From contig JAYGXS010000004.1 of the NCBI GenBank assembly GCA_036362985.1, forward strand, positions 28,013,529 to 28,077,528: a DNA stretch of 64,000 bases. The letters are read 5' to 3'. This document shows positions 11,000 through 23,209 of this stretch, one piece after another. The stretch's first letter is position 1, and the number at the start of each line of letters is the position of its first letter. The notes below the pieces were generated by a model that was not told the DNA's origin, made no database searches, and worked only from the letters and a program-made list of their open reading frames with translations. Source of the DNA: Ligula intestinalis. Lineage: Eukaryota; Platyhelminthes; Cestoda; Diphyllobothriidea; Diphyllobothriidae. The position numbers were made by a program, and so were the translations under genes.

Positions 11000-13540
11000 A
11001 ACCTTGGCCTCTTATACATTGAGTCAAATGGCTGATACAAACGAAAAGTCAAGAAGTAGTTCGCTTAATAAAATCAATTTATTTGCTTGCTGTTTCAGAT
11101 TTTATGCTCACACCGACCTTAATTTTTAGCGAGTGATGAAGAATGTGACCTTCTAACGCGGGCGATGAAATTCGAGCCGAGATAACTGAACGCATGTTGG
11201 CTCTCAGGCCCTTAGCGCACCGGAGGGCAGTTATCCTCGATGAAGAGGCAACAGTTAATCTTGATAGGCATGTGGTGTTATGCTAACGGCATTCTAATAA
11301 AACTGCAACTGCTTGGTTATTAAATAACCCTATTTAGTGTTGTCTTTGAGGATGATGGGTTTAAACCCGATTAAGAACCAACATGCTAACAAACTTCTTG
11401 TTCCAGCGAGTTGAGCCAAACGTTAGAATAGTTGGGTCATAGGACACCGCCTTTATGCTCGGGATGAAAATAACCAACATGTGACTTTGACTGCTGTCGA
11501 CTGCAACGGAAGGAGCCTTTACCCAACCTGTCAAATGGTAGAACGTTTAACTCGAGGGTCAGCTGCAAGTGTATGATGGTTTCAGAACCAGCATGGTAGT
11601 CCTGCCTGCTCTTTGCTGGTAGCCCCATCTGAAGGAGGAGTTGACTGCAACAACGCAAACACTTTCGGAAGCTCTGAATAAAAGCCAACGAAAGCGAAGC
11701 AAAAAACCCCTAGATGCGAATCTGAGCAATGGAAGTTGTGTTTACCGAAATCGATTTTTGCTGACGTTTCAAAAAACTTGGTGGGTTCAACATTCCAAAA
11801 GCGTTTAATGTCAAATAGTGACCAGAAATTAAAAATAATAATAGAACTAGTCGGCCTTGGGCAGATAGATTTTCCTTCTTCTGTTGCCTTGTTTTTTTTT
11901 GACAGATGTTTATATGACTTGACGGCCGCTACTGTTACGGATCATCAATTCAACGGAGGATACTTGTAATTCTACCTCCTCTTTGTGCATGTTCGTCGCA
12001 GGCCCAAATTCACTGACATTTCTTAAATTTGATGTAACCATCTTGTCCTAATGCGCATTTGTGTAATGACGCAGGACTGACGGTTTATGAAAGCGGCATC
12101 TGCAAAGCATACATCAAACGTAAGTCGTGTGGCGTTTGGGGTGCCTTGGCCCAAGGTAAAAACTTCTTGAGGGTCAAAAGTGCGTTGAGTTTCTCCCGCG
12201 CCGCCGACGTGTGTTCAAGTAGGCAGATCTGCAACTTTCGTTTAGTTTGCCGATGCATTTTTACCCGCGTCATTGCAACCTATTTGATACAATAGTGCGG
12301 AGGCTTCGGTAAAGGGCAGTACTTTTTCGTTTGCATCGCACGGCGACGAAGTATGGCCTAATTCGGTGGATTGTAACTGTCTCGAAAACTTCTTTTATGT
12401 GAAAAAGAACCCCCCGTACTCCATGTTGCTGTTCATTTGGCCGTTGTATGTTCAGTCTGCATCCAACTGCTTAAAATTTAGCAAAATGTTTAGATTTCAA
12501 GAAAAAACAACTTCGGTCGGATGTCATGGTGGCTCCTGATTTGTTTATAGACTTTGTTAAGGTTTTCTGAACTACTTCTCAACACTGCAGGTATGCTACA
12601 GGGCCCCTGATCTGTAGATATTGTTGATTGCTTCTTTTACTTATGATCCCTCCATAATCTTAATAGCCTTTATACTCTCTCGAAAGTTGGCGTATGAGGC
12701 TGTCCTATCGGACGTCCAGACTGGTAGTCACAGCTTACTGCATAAAAGGTAAAATTAACCGATAAATGTGATGCTTACCACGTCGTTTTAATTTCAGTAG
12801 CAAGTCGTAAGTATCTGTTGTGCGAATATATCTCAAACCTCCATTGAACGTAGTCGTAGCCTGTAGTAAAAATTAGTTGTTTCCACAATTACTTTAACGG
12901 TTGAATGGGAAAATACATGCGTTTTTCGCAATCTCTTTTGCATGCATATGTTTGAGGTGCGTTCACCAGTCGGGACACGGAAACCGCTAGTCCCGTTTGG
13001 GTTCGATCAAGGATTTTGCAAATAGTCACACAGTGACTGGCAGTTTAGGCGGAATGAAGTTACTGACGAAGATCAGAGAAAATGGGATGATAATCTTTTG
13101 CTTAGTATCCCTCACCAGACCTCAGCATTTAAGCCGTGAAACGAAATAAAACTCTGCTATTCGAGAGCAAACTTATGGAATCAGACTACGTATTCATGCA
13201 TAGATCCTAATAACATATATCAGGGAGCCAGAGAATACTTTTTTCTGACAAGAAACCAATTAAAGGAAAACTAAAATCGAATACTCCGTCAGTTTATTTC
13301 CCACGATTCACCAACGTCCTACAAATGCATCTGCTGCTGCCAGTTCGTCTAAATATTTTCGTGAAAACAAAATGTGCCTAGATCTTATAAATAATAAGAG
13401 GTCCTCTGGGTGGCTGTATGGTCCTGAAAATCGAAGTCTTATAGCGTCGAAAACACTTTTACTGTCCAAACGAAGGTATCGTAAATGGTGTCGGTTAGAC
13501 GGATTTTCACGAAAACACTGTAGCATAAACAAAGGCTGAG
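11000..13540. other. No recognised feature
   Basis: Only short frames without recognisable domains. No repeat could be assigned with confidence. Confidence 0.35.
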
Positions 13541-13759
13541 TTGCAGGGTATGCAAAATGAACCCCCCTTTTAAATCCTACAGCATTTCGAAATTTTTAAA
13601 AACTATTACCGAGGATAATAACATCGAATGTGAAGTTCACATATTTCGTCCGTACAAATGTGAAGGTGATAGTAAAAACACTGACACAGTACAAGCCGCA
13701 TACTCCGTAGTTTTCATTGGTTGTCCGCAAACAGCAGGTAGGCACATGCACAAACAGTA

Positions 13760-14060
13760 CGTGCCAGAATTCGTGCAATATGTCGAAATTTGCGAAATAA
13801 TGATACTAATTCGCTAATCGGCATTGATTAAGGTATTCATATTGCTTTTTATATGGCCTATTCTCAACTTAGTTCATTCATGATAGGATGTCGGCTTTTT
13901 AACGAGCCTCTCTAGAAAAAATGGCTACTGTATTAGTATGCATTTTTATCATTGATTTTGACTGCCTTTATAAATTCAAATGTATTTTAAGGAAAACAAG
14001 CACGAAACAATTATTAATTTTACTCGTTTGATAGAAATGTATGCCCTCTTTAAATTTTAC
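13760..14060 (+). repeat. Repeat family D, single copy
   Basis: This region matches each arm of the foldback element at 46192-47157. Shared landmarks are GCAATATGTCGAAATTTGCG, TTCGCTAATCGG, TTTTTAACGAGC, GACTGCCTTTATAAATT and GTTTGATAG. Here it lies as one copy just upstream of PLE copy B; at 46 kb it forms an inverted pair inside PLE copy A. The 13557-13817 open frame that overlaps its start is not recognised as a gene. Confidence 0.6.
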
Positions 14061-14254
14061 ACTTATCTGTCAGTTTAAGAAAAGTTCCTAGGTTACGGAA
14101 TAATTTGGAAGCCTACCGCCTGCTTCAGCTGAATAAAAGGTTTGAAAGCTGCGCTTTGTGTACGTCCTGTCTAACGAAAAGTGCAATTTTGCGTACGTTT
14201 TGAGAAAGAAGTCATACAGTTCTCTAGGTGAATACTAAGTCGGGCCACATGTCC

Positions 14255-15260
14255 GATCTTTTGCCGGAAAGTTAGCAAAGTACGTATTCTCGGGCACGCC
14301 GAAGAAACTTAACTAAGCGATAAAATCAATAAGCTTAAACACAACGGTCGCCACGTTGATGACGTCTTTGCCATCGTGGCATCAGAAACCGATGTGCATG
14401 AACTCTTAACTGCCGCGAACTACGTACAACCCTCCAGTAGATTCACTCTGGAGGTGGAAATGACAGGTTCGCTTCCTCCTAAGTCGAAGACCTAACGGTT
14501 GCATCCGAATGAACGTTTATTGAAAGGAGACTTAATCTAAACTATATACGAACTTAAGCTGTTTTGTGCCCACCCAAAAGAAATGTAATTCATTCCTCTG
14601 CTTGGTATAAAGGACTAGATAGTTTGCTCGGCAAATAGGGTTAAGGAGGAGCCTAAGAAAATCCAAGAATTTCTTCGAGAGAATGGGTATCCTGAGAGAT
14701 TAATCACGAAGCATATGGTTGCGAGAAAAGTAAAACCGACCGCATTGACTGTGGAAAAGGAAATGCTATTCCTCAAAGTCCCCTTTCAAAGAGATGTGGC
14801 AAGTGAATTCCTAAGAAGATTCTTTGACTAAGCCGCGTCGCGAACCTTCCCAGCGGCGAGGCTTCGGGTGGTCTTCTCAACCAAACTGGTCTTGCACAGG
14901 AAAGTTAAGAATAGGCCACCAGTTCAGATTATTTCCATGTAAATCTTCCCATTTTTTTGCTCCCGTGGAGCAGTTTACATTGGGTGTACAAGTCGGCGCT
15001 TATGCAACAGAATGAGGGAACACTTGCTGGCATGGCGGAGAAAAGGTGCAGTCAGGAGCATAAACAGCGCTTTTCTTGCGCGCACGGTAGTTACCGGACG
15101 TAGTGCGGACTCTAACTAGACCTTCCGAGTGATTTACAAGGTGCCACACAAATACCCCAAGTTCCTGAGTCAGTGACTATCAGAAACAACAGAAGCGGCC
15201 GCTATCAGGTTGCGAAAGCCGGGCTTGTGTGCACAAAAAGAACTCCACCTGGCACGCCTA
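14255..15260 (+). pseudogene. PLE copy B: reverse transcriptase end, linker and GIY-YIG endonuclease, broken
   Basis: Penelope-like retroelements encode a reverse transcriptase followed by a GIY-YIG endonuclease. Here the catalytic block reads GRHVDDVFAIVASETDV (about 14345-14395), followed by the thumb (RFTLEVEMTG). The linker follows (KIQEFLRENGYPERLITKHM, 14658-14720). The endonuclease piece comes last (GAVYIGCTSRRLCNRMREHL, about 14970-15030). Frameshifts and stops lie between the blocks, for example after FLRRFFD at 14829, so no product is made. It aligns block by block with copy A at 46137-46200 and 47745-48600. The catalytic Y of YxDD is H here. Confidence 0.75.
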
Positions 15261-15269
15261 ACGTTAATT

Positions 15270-16700
15270 GAATGCATGCAGCTTTTTTGTGTTGTCTCTA
15301 ACCCCTACACCAGGACCAGTGTTCTCTTATCGGGCCCTTCGGCCTTTTTCTATGACGAATTTATGTGACAAGACGAAGATTTTCGACAGAATCTTTAATT
15401 TGGATCCAGTTCGCGCCTAAATGTACTGGGCCGATGAGAATTCATGTGCATGCATGTTCAGTAGCTGCTCTTCTAAAATAAACTCAGATTTCCACGGTTA
15501 TGTGGAACGTGGAAAAAAGTGATAAAATAGGGTAAGTGAATTCGATTGGAGGTCAGTTACTCTCGTTCTCAGAAAATGTGGTACCCAGTAACGTCGGTTG
15601 GGTGTAATAATAATGCATGTGTGCTTACGTTCCGCAAAACAGATAAACAGAATTTCGAAAAAAGGGTTCCAGGAAATCAGAGCAAACTCTGAATGCTATT
15701 GCCGTTGTTACAGTGTTAAACATTCTGCAGTATGCACCACAAACTGCGCAAGAAATGCTGTAAATTGCTTTGATCTTAAATTTTCCTTAACTACATGACC
15801 CATTACTTGGCCCTAATAACGATGAAGACTCAAAAAGGCCGAGACCCAGGAGCAGTTTTATCTGCATAGCCAAAAGGGTAGTGGTGACCTACAATCCTCG
15901 AAATCGGACATAAACCAGTTTCGAGTACAAGAACAAGTGGAAACTTGCCATGAATCCAACGCCAGCCTACATCATTAAATAAAGGCAAGTAAATTCTACC
16001 AAGAGGACAGTTTAAAGATCCTGAAATAGACAGAGTTTTTGTTAAGTCAAAATCATGTTTCCTTTTCTCACCACAAGCAGAAGGTAAAAGAAGCAATATT
16101 TTTCGTATGGCTAAGGTATAGAATATGGTAATAACTTACGGTGTAAAGGTGCTAGAGCGGGAATCAAACAACGCCGGTACCTCACCCTTCTTAGTTTAGC
16201 GGAACTACGAACCTCAGTTGACATTTAATATTACTGCCGAAGTTTTGGCACATAAACTTTATATTACTGTACTAACGGGACATCCAAGTAATTCGATATG
16301 CGCATGCTCATTGAACCTCTTAGAACAAAGCCACACAATTCCGGTATGAGCTCAAGGTCAGGCTTCTTCTCCTTACTGTGACTACATTGGGTGTAACCAT
16401 CAAGCCAAGGAGGCAGAAATGTGTTCTATTTGTCTTTTTTGAGAAATCAGGGAAAACCTTGTTGGAATGTGTTCAGTTAAATAAAATAGAACAAAAGTAT
16501 TCGAAGACGTAAGGACAGGAGGATAAAAAATACGGGCGAAGGAAAACCCCCCATTTAGCTAGCTCCGAAATCATGGTTCATTCAATAAAACCCGTCTATT
16601 TCTGCAAATTTAATGATGCCGAATTTTTTATGAGAGTGGACAACCGCGTGAGCCGCGAGCTGGCCCGCAATCAACCAATAAGCGCGGTGAACTCATGTCT
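15270..16700. other. No recognised gene
   Basis: An 88-residue minus-strand frame (15830-16096) ends in FGYADKTAPGSRPF. It has the look of a repeat-borne frame, but I cannot name it. A weak tRNA-like B box lies near 16145-16160 (minus). Nothing else is supported. Confidence 0.3.
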
Positions 16701-16740
16701 ACGTGTTCGGTGCTGCGATTTCGCCTAGGCAAGATTATTT

Positions 16741-16860
16741 GCCATGGACAAGGAAGAAGACATGTCGAGCACCGGATCAATTGGTTTATCGTCCTGAGCT
16801 TTCGAACCCTTACAGGAGTCCATCTACAGAGATGAGAAGTTGCTCGGCCTATTATTTCCC
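16741..16860 (-). repeat. Inverted 5' copy of a PLE tail with hammerhead remnant
   Basis: On the minus strand this piece carries the PLE tail with a hammerhead-like core: CTGTAGA, a helix II, then TTCGAAAGCTCAGG. It is the reverse complement of 17290-17405. Both have CTGTAGA in place of CTGANGA, so both are inactive relics of the same element. Confidence 0.65.
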
Positions 16861-16879
16861 TTACCACAACTTTGAACTT

Positions 16880-17160
16880 CAAGGAGCGATCATCGTAGAC
16901 TGAGGAAGCTCAAAAGCCGAAAGGCTGACGCTTGAGGCATGGTACTCAGATGCCACATCTGTCAGTAAGCATCTGGACCTCCCCGTGGCCTACAAAGTCT
17001 CACGTCATTATGTGGGCAAAAGACAGACCAAGGCCATACCGAATGTAGGCATTTTAAGCAAAGAGGACACCATGATGATCCGACCGAAAGGGGAGTCAGG
17101 ACTACCAAGACCCTCTACCGCAGATGACACTTATTGCTGTTCATGACTCCGAGCAACCCC
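16880..17160 (+). pseudogene. PLE GIY-YIG endonuclease C-terminal fragment
   Basis: The plus strand reads LEAWYSDATSVSKHLDLPVAY. This matches the end of the PLE endonuclease seen elsewhere in the window (LIEAWATDDNSVNRCIELAPAY at 44667-44867). The E of EAW is the conserved acidic residue of the GIY-YIG fold. The catalytic N-terminal half is missing. The fragment sits between inverted PLE tails (16741-16860 and 17290-17440). Confidence 0.6.
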
Positions 17161-17289
17161 CAACTTCAGTGACAGCTATTTAGTGTATATCCCTATAATT
17201 GCCCCTTGCCATCCTTCTTAATTACTGTTTCTAACTCCCTCTCAATCAGATGACTTCCGACAGTGGATTGGCCTACGGCCACTATAAAT

Positions 17290-17440
17290 ACCCTCCATTT
17301 GGTTGCGACTTCTCATCTCTGTAGATGGACTACTGTAAGGATTCGAAAGCTCAGGACGATAAACCAATTGATCCGGTGCTCGACACGTCTTCTTTCTTGT
17401 CCATGCAAATACCTGGAAAGCGAAAGTTTTGATTGATTGG
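17290..17440 (+). repeat. PLE 3' tail with hammerhead remnant
   Basis: The tail order is CTGTAGATGG, helix II, TTCGAAAGCTCAGG, then GGTGCTCGACA, then ATACCTGGAAAGCG and the terminal GATTGATT. The same order ends the PLE copies at 29010-29120, 45108-45236 and 54812-54868. The core has a U in place of A6 and cannot be a normal hammerhead. Confidence 0.65.
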
Positions 17441-17934
17441 AGAGTAATTGCCTTGCCTAGAGGGTGCATCACAAGTATTAAATCAAAGCCAAGACACAGG
17501 TTTCACCGAAATATTTTCTTTGTCTGGTACAGCTGCAAGGGGTTTGGCTCATCAGGAGATCCCTCAGTCTTCGTTGCGTACTTTCTAGCAAGTACTCTAG
17601 TATTGAAAGTACCAGGGATTAATCTCGGAAGAACTTAAAAACGACCGATTAAGGAACTAGGGTATCTACCAGAAAGTACACAAGGAAACCTGAGAGACGA
17701 ACTGGTAAGCCGAACTTAGCGCATCTGTGTCATGCAGAGGCACATTCGGGAAATCCATAAGTCAAAATTCATTTTTTACTTTTCAGTGAACAAAAAATAT
17801 TCGTCTCCGTGTACGTGAAACAGAGGCAGGAGTTTCCTTTGTAGCACACAAATGTTCTTATTAATATTTAAATGGCTACTTCCACGCTTTCCGCAAGACA
17901 GAAACTTTGGGCTTTTTAGATACGATATCACTAT

Positions 17935-18000
17935 CCCACCCTAACCCTAACACTAACCCTAAACCTTACCCTAAAACTTACCCTAACCCTAAACTTGATA
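17935..18000 (+). repeat. Degenerate interstitial telomere-type repeat
   Basis: About eight CCCTAA-like units occur in a row (CCCTAACCCTAACACTAACC and so on), with some CCCTAAA and CTTACC variants. TTAGGG is the usual metazoan telomere unit, so this is a short internal stretch. There is no sign that the window is at a chromosome end. Confidence 0.75.
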
Positions 18001-18009
18001 GCAATTCAT

Positions 18010-21000
18010 TGAGTAGGCATGTCAATACAAATAAGAACATTTGTGAACTACCAAAGAAACTCCTGCCGAAACAGAAGCATGAAAAAATCAGTGATGAACC
18101 GTATTTCTGTTTTTTTCACTAGTACAAATCGGAAGGATGAAAGGTTCGGTGGCTTCCCCCAGGTCGACTGATTGGGTGTCAAGGCTGCTTAGGCAGACCT
18201 TATGGCCTAGAATCACACCTATTCTGTTTTAAGCTACTTCGAAGGTGCATTTGTTTGTCTAACTCTTGAAATTCAAGGAGTTTAAAAGTAACTCCCTGCT
18301 TCTCAAATGTAAACCAATTTGCAGCCCCCGAATTCTTGCAGTTATGAAGAAATGGTCGTTCTTCACAATAGGGCATATTGAGATTTATGAAAAAAATATA
18401 CAGTTTTATAGAAATACGAGCTTTTTCTAGTGAAGTAGAAAATTCAGAAAAAGTGGAAATCGGAAGTACAATGCAAATTTAAGATTGACATCTAGAGGGA
18501 GCCTTTTCATGCAAAACCACAGCGTCAATAAAGCACTACATGTACAATTACGTTAGCAAATAATCCTTTTTAAATGGTCCGACACATATGCTTCGATATT
18601 AAGTGCAATGTAATGTATGACTGTTACCAAACAGTTCAGATTTCAATTATGTATTCCAACACGTTATCACTAGAAGTGCTAGTTATTTCTTTTATTTGTG
18701 TATTGCTTGATTTACGTTGGACTAAGGCAACCACAGTTTCGCTTGATTTGGCCCATTGGAGATCATATGAGTAATATATTTCTTCGTTTCATGTGTGGAT
18801 GATTTTGAAAAAACTAATAATTTTCTGTCCGTTCCGTTTCATGTTTTTCGATTTATTAATTCTACTTAAGAGAAAAAAATGTTTGAACTTATTTTGCAGA
18901 CGGCTAGGCAGAGACAATCGATGGCATGTCTTGGGTGTCTGTATATATGTTAGTTTATGGCCGTTATTTTCGGGGGGGTTATAACAAATAACAGCCTTAT
19001 ATAATTTTTTTAAACTAAAATCGCTCCTCTTTTCTCAAAATAATGCGCTATCTCATACTTGCATTAACCTTAATTTAATGAAAGCAAAACAAACTCATCT
19101 GTTCTCTGAAAATTTGTAATCAAAACGCTTCCGCCTTTTATTAATGCCCTTTTATAGTACCAAACGCATCAACTAAAAGTTTTTTTTCGCGGCGTTGAAT
19201 AGCGTTGAAACTTCCTTGGACATCAGCAAACGTTGAATTTGGCCTCATTTAGTTCAGTTTTGCCTGCAGTGTACTGACCTGTACAGAATGCTTGGCTAGA
19301 AAAAAGTATTTTACATCTCAAGTCCACTCAATGAACAAAATAAACAACTAAAAATTTGTGTTCAATCACCCTCGAATATTTTGGTTTTCACATTTCAGCA
19401 AATATGCAATCTACTATGGGTGCTGGGCAATAATATTAGCACAAATGTTTAACCACCGTCCAAACAACTTCACACACTTCTGCGCTATCTTAGCATCAAT
19501 AACATCAAAAGTATCTTAACTTGCAAGTAGTCACCCTGGCTTGCATTTCAGAATTTGCAATGTTTTTTGTTGAAATTATTTATCAGGAATTTGCTTTAAT
19601 TTCACAGGCTGCATTTTCGGAATAGGTTGGATTATTGTAAATAAAAAGGAGAAAATCCTACACCTCCTGCAGCTTGGCCGTCCGAAAACACACCAAACAA
19701 AGCCACAGAGAATAGTCAAGCGCGAGCTGCGCGGCTGACGTACAGACTCTGCGCAGCGCAGCTAATGTCCTTAACGCGCTGGCGCCCGCATTCAGGAGAC
19801 AAGGGAAAACCCCGGATGCTTAATTTCACCCATTAACTCCCCAACCTAACCAAACGATCATTTAAACACGGCAATTAGCGGAACGTTTTCATTCTCTATG
19901 TCCCTGTACCGGCGTGATGATGAATGACTGAAAACGATTGTTTGCCATCATGACTTTTCAATCGGAAAAAGGGAATTTTTTGCAGAAATAAAAGGGTCTT
20001 CAAAGTGTCACTCACTGAAAAAAAGTATTCCTTGTTGCATCACGTTATTTCTTCTGACCACTGAACCATTCCATTTAATTATTGATATCTTAAAATCATC
20101 CTGACGAAAGACCCAAAGTTGCAGTAAGTTTATTCTGAAGAACACAAACGCTTTGGAGTTAGTGCACGTAGAATTGATTTCCAAAATTAATGAGGGTCAG
20201 TTTTCCAAACATAGGAAGTGAAATTCTCGACAGTTTTTTTGCTTCTTACTACTAAATAAGCAGGCGTTTATATCATAATTAATCTCTAAAACGTTTGCTA
20301 GATGAGCAAAATAACATTGGATATACTGTTTCAGATATCTGAAGTACGGACGACACCTCCATGGAGCAAGGCCCTATTATATAAGGCCATACACACAAAA
20401 CCCACCAGTCAAAAAAGTCCGGAATATGAGATAGGAAGTCTTCTAGGCACGGCAGGCCATGGGCAGCGTGAGGTTTGATTGAAGTCGTACTAAGTTCTTC
20501 CACTTGTACTCGTTTTTCCTTCAAGCACAAAACAAACAAAAATGCCGTAAGTTGCCCATCCTTGTTTTGTCAGATTCTAGAAAACTGTGTCGGCAAACAA
20601 TCAACGAGTTTTATTCTGTAAGAACGCCATCTATGTCGTTAGCCTTTTCTTGGGGATGCGAGTTGGCATAATTGATTTCAAAATGCGATTTAAAATAAGA
20701 GCTTATGCGCAACCAAATGTGATTTAAATGGTTGCGCCAGCAGGGCACTTGACAAAATCCACAAGTCATCCATGTACCAGTGAGGGACATGTGGATAGCA
20801 GCTACAGTGCACTTAACATCGCCTGTCAATCTCTATTAGAAACGAAATCTAGAGGCAGTAAGTCATCGCAATAAAAGGGATGACGTTCTTGAGCGTAGCT
20901 ATAAAAATTGACAGTGGGGTGTCGTATAAAAGGCCCACACAGGGTGCGCACGTTCATGCACTCAACTACAGACACCGTACGCCTAACTATATTTTTTTTG

Positions 21001-22640
21001 AAAAAAACGAAGCCATGGGAGAAACATCTTTTAGTCCTCCCTTCAGTACTGAAACGTATCCTGAATGACTTAAAGCGTTGAATTACACTAGTGGAAACAA
21101 AAAATGTACGAGGGCAACGGAAATCTGTGACAGGCAAAATGTTGACCAGGGACTCGGTCAATATTATGGTTGGCCGAATAAAAAAATTAACCAAAGTCCT
21201 AAAAAAAGGAAAAACAGTGGATGTTTTCTCACTCATTTAGAGCACACAAATCTTTCTGGGTTGTATGTACATAAACGTTTAGAAAGAAAACATTGAGACT
21301 TTTCAGGTAACCACTTTTGTGTGTTTAGGATTTGAGAGGTCTTTCAATTTTCAGTTTAGAGACGTGAAGGGTAATTGCCGTTCCCGTAATTGACCTAAAA
21401 ACAGAAATCAACTTGACCTTCACCAAAAATGTCCCGCTACTAGCCTTCATATGTCGGTTACAAGATCGGAAATCCATCTAAAATGCAGTTTTACTTTTTT
21501 ATGAACTGCGTTAGCATGCGATCGTTATCAGTAATTAAGCATTGGACCAATAACTTACACGAATATTCACTTTATCAAACTATTCGAGAAAAATCTTCGG
21601 AGGTAAATGCGATCAGAGGTTAAAGTTTGTGCGCGGTATTCTTGGAGAAAAGGTAGACAAAGGCGAATACCGAAGTCTTATATTGTTGTATGGTGTGGAA
21701 AATTATAGTATGCTGCGTAGTGATGGAATAGAATGACAATGTAAGCGAGCACGTCTTATTGGTGGGTGTTGGGCCATGTTAAACTATGCGGGTAAGAAAT
21801 TGAGGAGGATGTGGGCGAAATGCACAGCATAGGGCAATCTGGTTTACGATGAAGTTAGGTGGCCATTTGGCACGCATCGTAAAGGAAACATAATTGGTAT
21901 AGTTACCGTTTCAACAGACAGGAAGTTGCGGTAGAACAACTGTGTCATGTTCGGTTATCTGAACAAAAATATACAAAAGGCTTATTTTTATTTTCGACTT
22001 TGCCTTTCGTATTTATTTTAGTCTTAACTGATTGACGCTGTATATTGAACTTCATTTTACTTTAGCTACGAGCGCCTTAAGTTCTTTGGTTAAAGTATGT
22101 GAACAACTTACAGTCTAAGGATATCTGACATATATGGATCCTAGAAAAAGAAAAACTGGCTATTTGAACGCAACAGAGACCAATGTACGTGTAAAAAAGG
22201 TATCCTAATTTCCGCAATATTTTAGCATATCTTTAAAAGATATATGCATACAAGTCAGAATATCCATTTTAATAAACAGGAGTAAATTGATGAGACACTG
22301 CTTAGGATTTATTCTAACTTCATTCAATCACTTGTGATGCTGACCGTGATCATTTGAGATTCGAAATGCAAACATTTAGAAAAACCATGCTGCTGGCTCC
22401 AAGACAGGTTTGATACTGCTATTTCATGACAGTCAGGGCTATGGGTGACTTAAAACTGCCCAAAGGGTTACAAGATACCATTTTATCAATCTAAACTCAG
22501 CTATTTGGAAGGCCGTTTATCCCATATTTATGGAGATAGGCCTTACACATAGTTTATATGTGCTTCCGTGATCTGATTCACATATTAGTTTACTACAAAG
22601 CGAAATGCAATATGCAAAACTAGATTATATGGCGCAAGTA
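18010..22640. other. Intergenic AT-rich sequence
   Basis: No gene is supported in this 4.6-kb stretch. There is a GC-rich island at about 19670-19800 (with CTGCGCAGCGCAGC) of unknown role. A 136-residue minus-strand frame at 20826-21236 and a shorter one at 20279-20539 show no domain I recognise. Confidence 0.35.
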
Positions 22641-22979
22641 TATAAGGAGCGATAGCGAACTACATATGCTCCGAAACACTAGGAGATGTGACCTGTACCG
22701 ACATAAATTAGTCCCCAAACCGCTCGGATTAAAAATTCGATGAACCAGTAGAATCCTACTTTGGGTCCCTGATCAAAACGCGAAAGCCTCATCATTCTGT
22801 AATAAAGGACCGGGTAAAATAAAGAGTATACCGTGTGGGGAATACCAAGGGAAGGAAATTTAAACAAGAAATTAAGCTTATAATGATAGAAAAAAAGGAA
22901 AAATTATTTAAATAACCTAATTTTTGTCAACAAAACAGTGCGCCAGGATTAAAATGTGCAACTAAGTGAATATTGGAAA

Positions 22980-23200
22980 GTAAGTAAATTAAAAAATAAC
23001 TAAAGCTAAAATCTGTTAACTAAAAACATACACTAAAGTAAGGCAAACACACTTAACACTTAAGTAAAGTAAACTTAAGTAAACTCCAAGTAAGTAGTTA
23101 ATGTCAGTCAATTTCTGTGTTTATTTATGGGGTGCGATTTTGCTTTCAAAATATTTAGATTATCTAAACAATTTCTGGGAGCCAAAGTAGGATTTTACCG
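22980..23200. repeat. Repeat family B copy
   Basis: A tract of AACTAA or AAGTAA-like units is followed by ATTTAGATTATCTAAACAATTTCTGGGA, of which the core TCTAAACAATTTCTGGGA matches 10895-10915. No coding capacity. Confidence 0.5.
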
Positions 23201-23209
23201 ATGAACATT

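Noticed and set aside
16741..17440. Target-site duplication around the inverted-tail PLE
   Set aside because: The flanks share CTTGCCTAG-like words only in inverted orientation. I could not find a direct repeat, so no insertion border is claimed.
17540..17610. CTGATGA on the minus strand at the TCATCAG near 17550, a candidate hammerhead
   Set aside because: No helix II followed by GAAA at a suitable distance.
17935..18000. Chromosome end or telomere
   Set aside because: The CCCTAA run is short, degenerate and internal, with ordinary repeats on both sides.
20700..20800. Minus-strand reading HWYMDDLWILSS that looks like a reverse transcriptase catalytic motif
   Set aside because: No other reverse transcriptase block is found on either side and the frame is open for only a short stretch. 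Four matching residues can arise by chance in this much sequence.
20826..21236. 136-codon minus-strand open frame
   Set aside because: No recognisable domain, no splice or promoter context, and plus-strand frames of similar quality overlap it.
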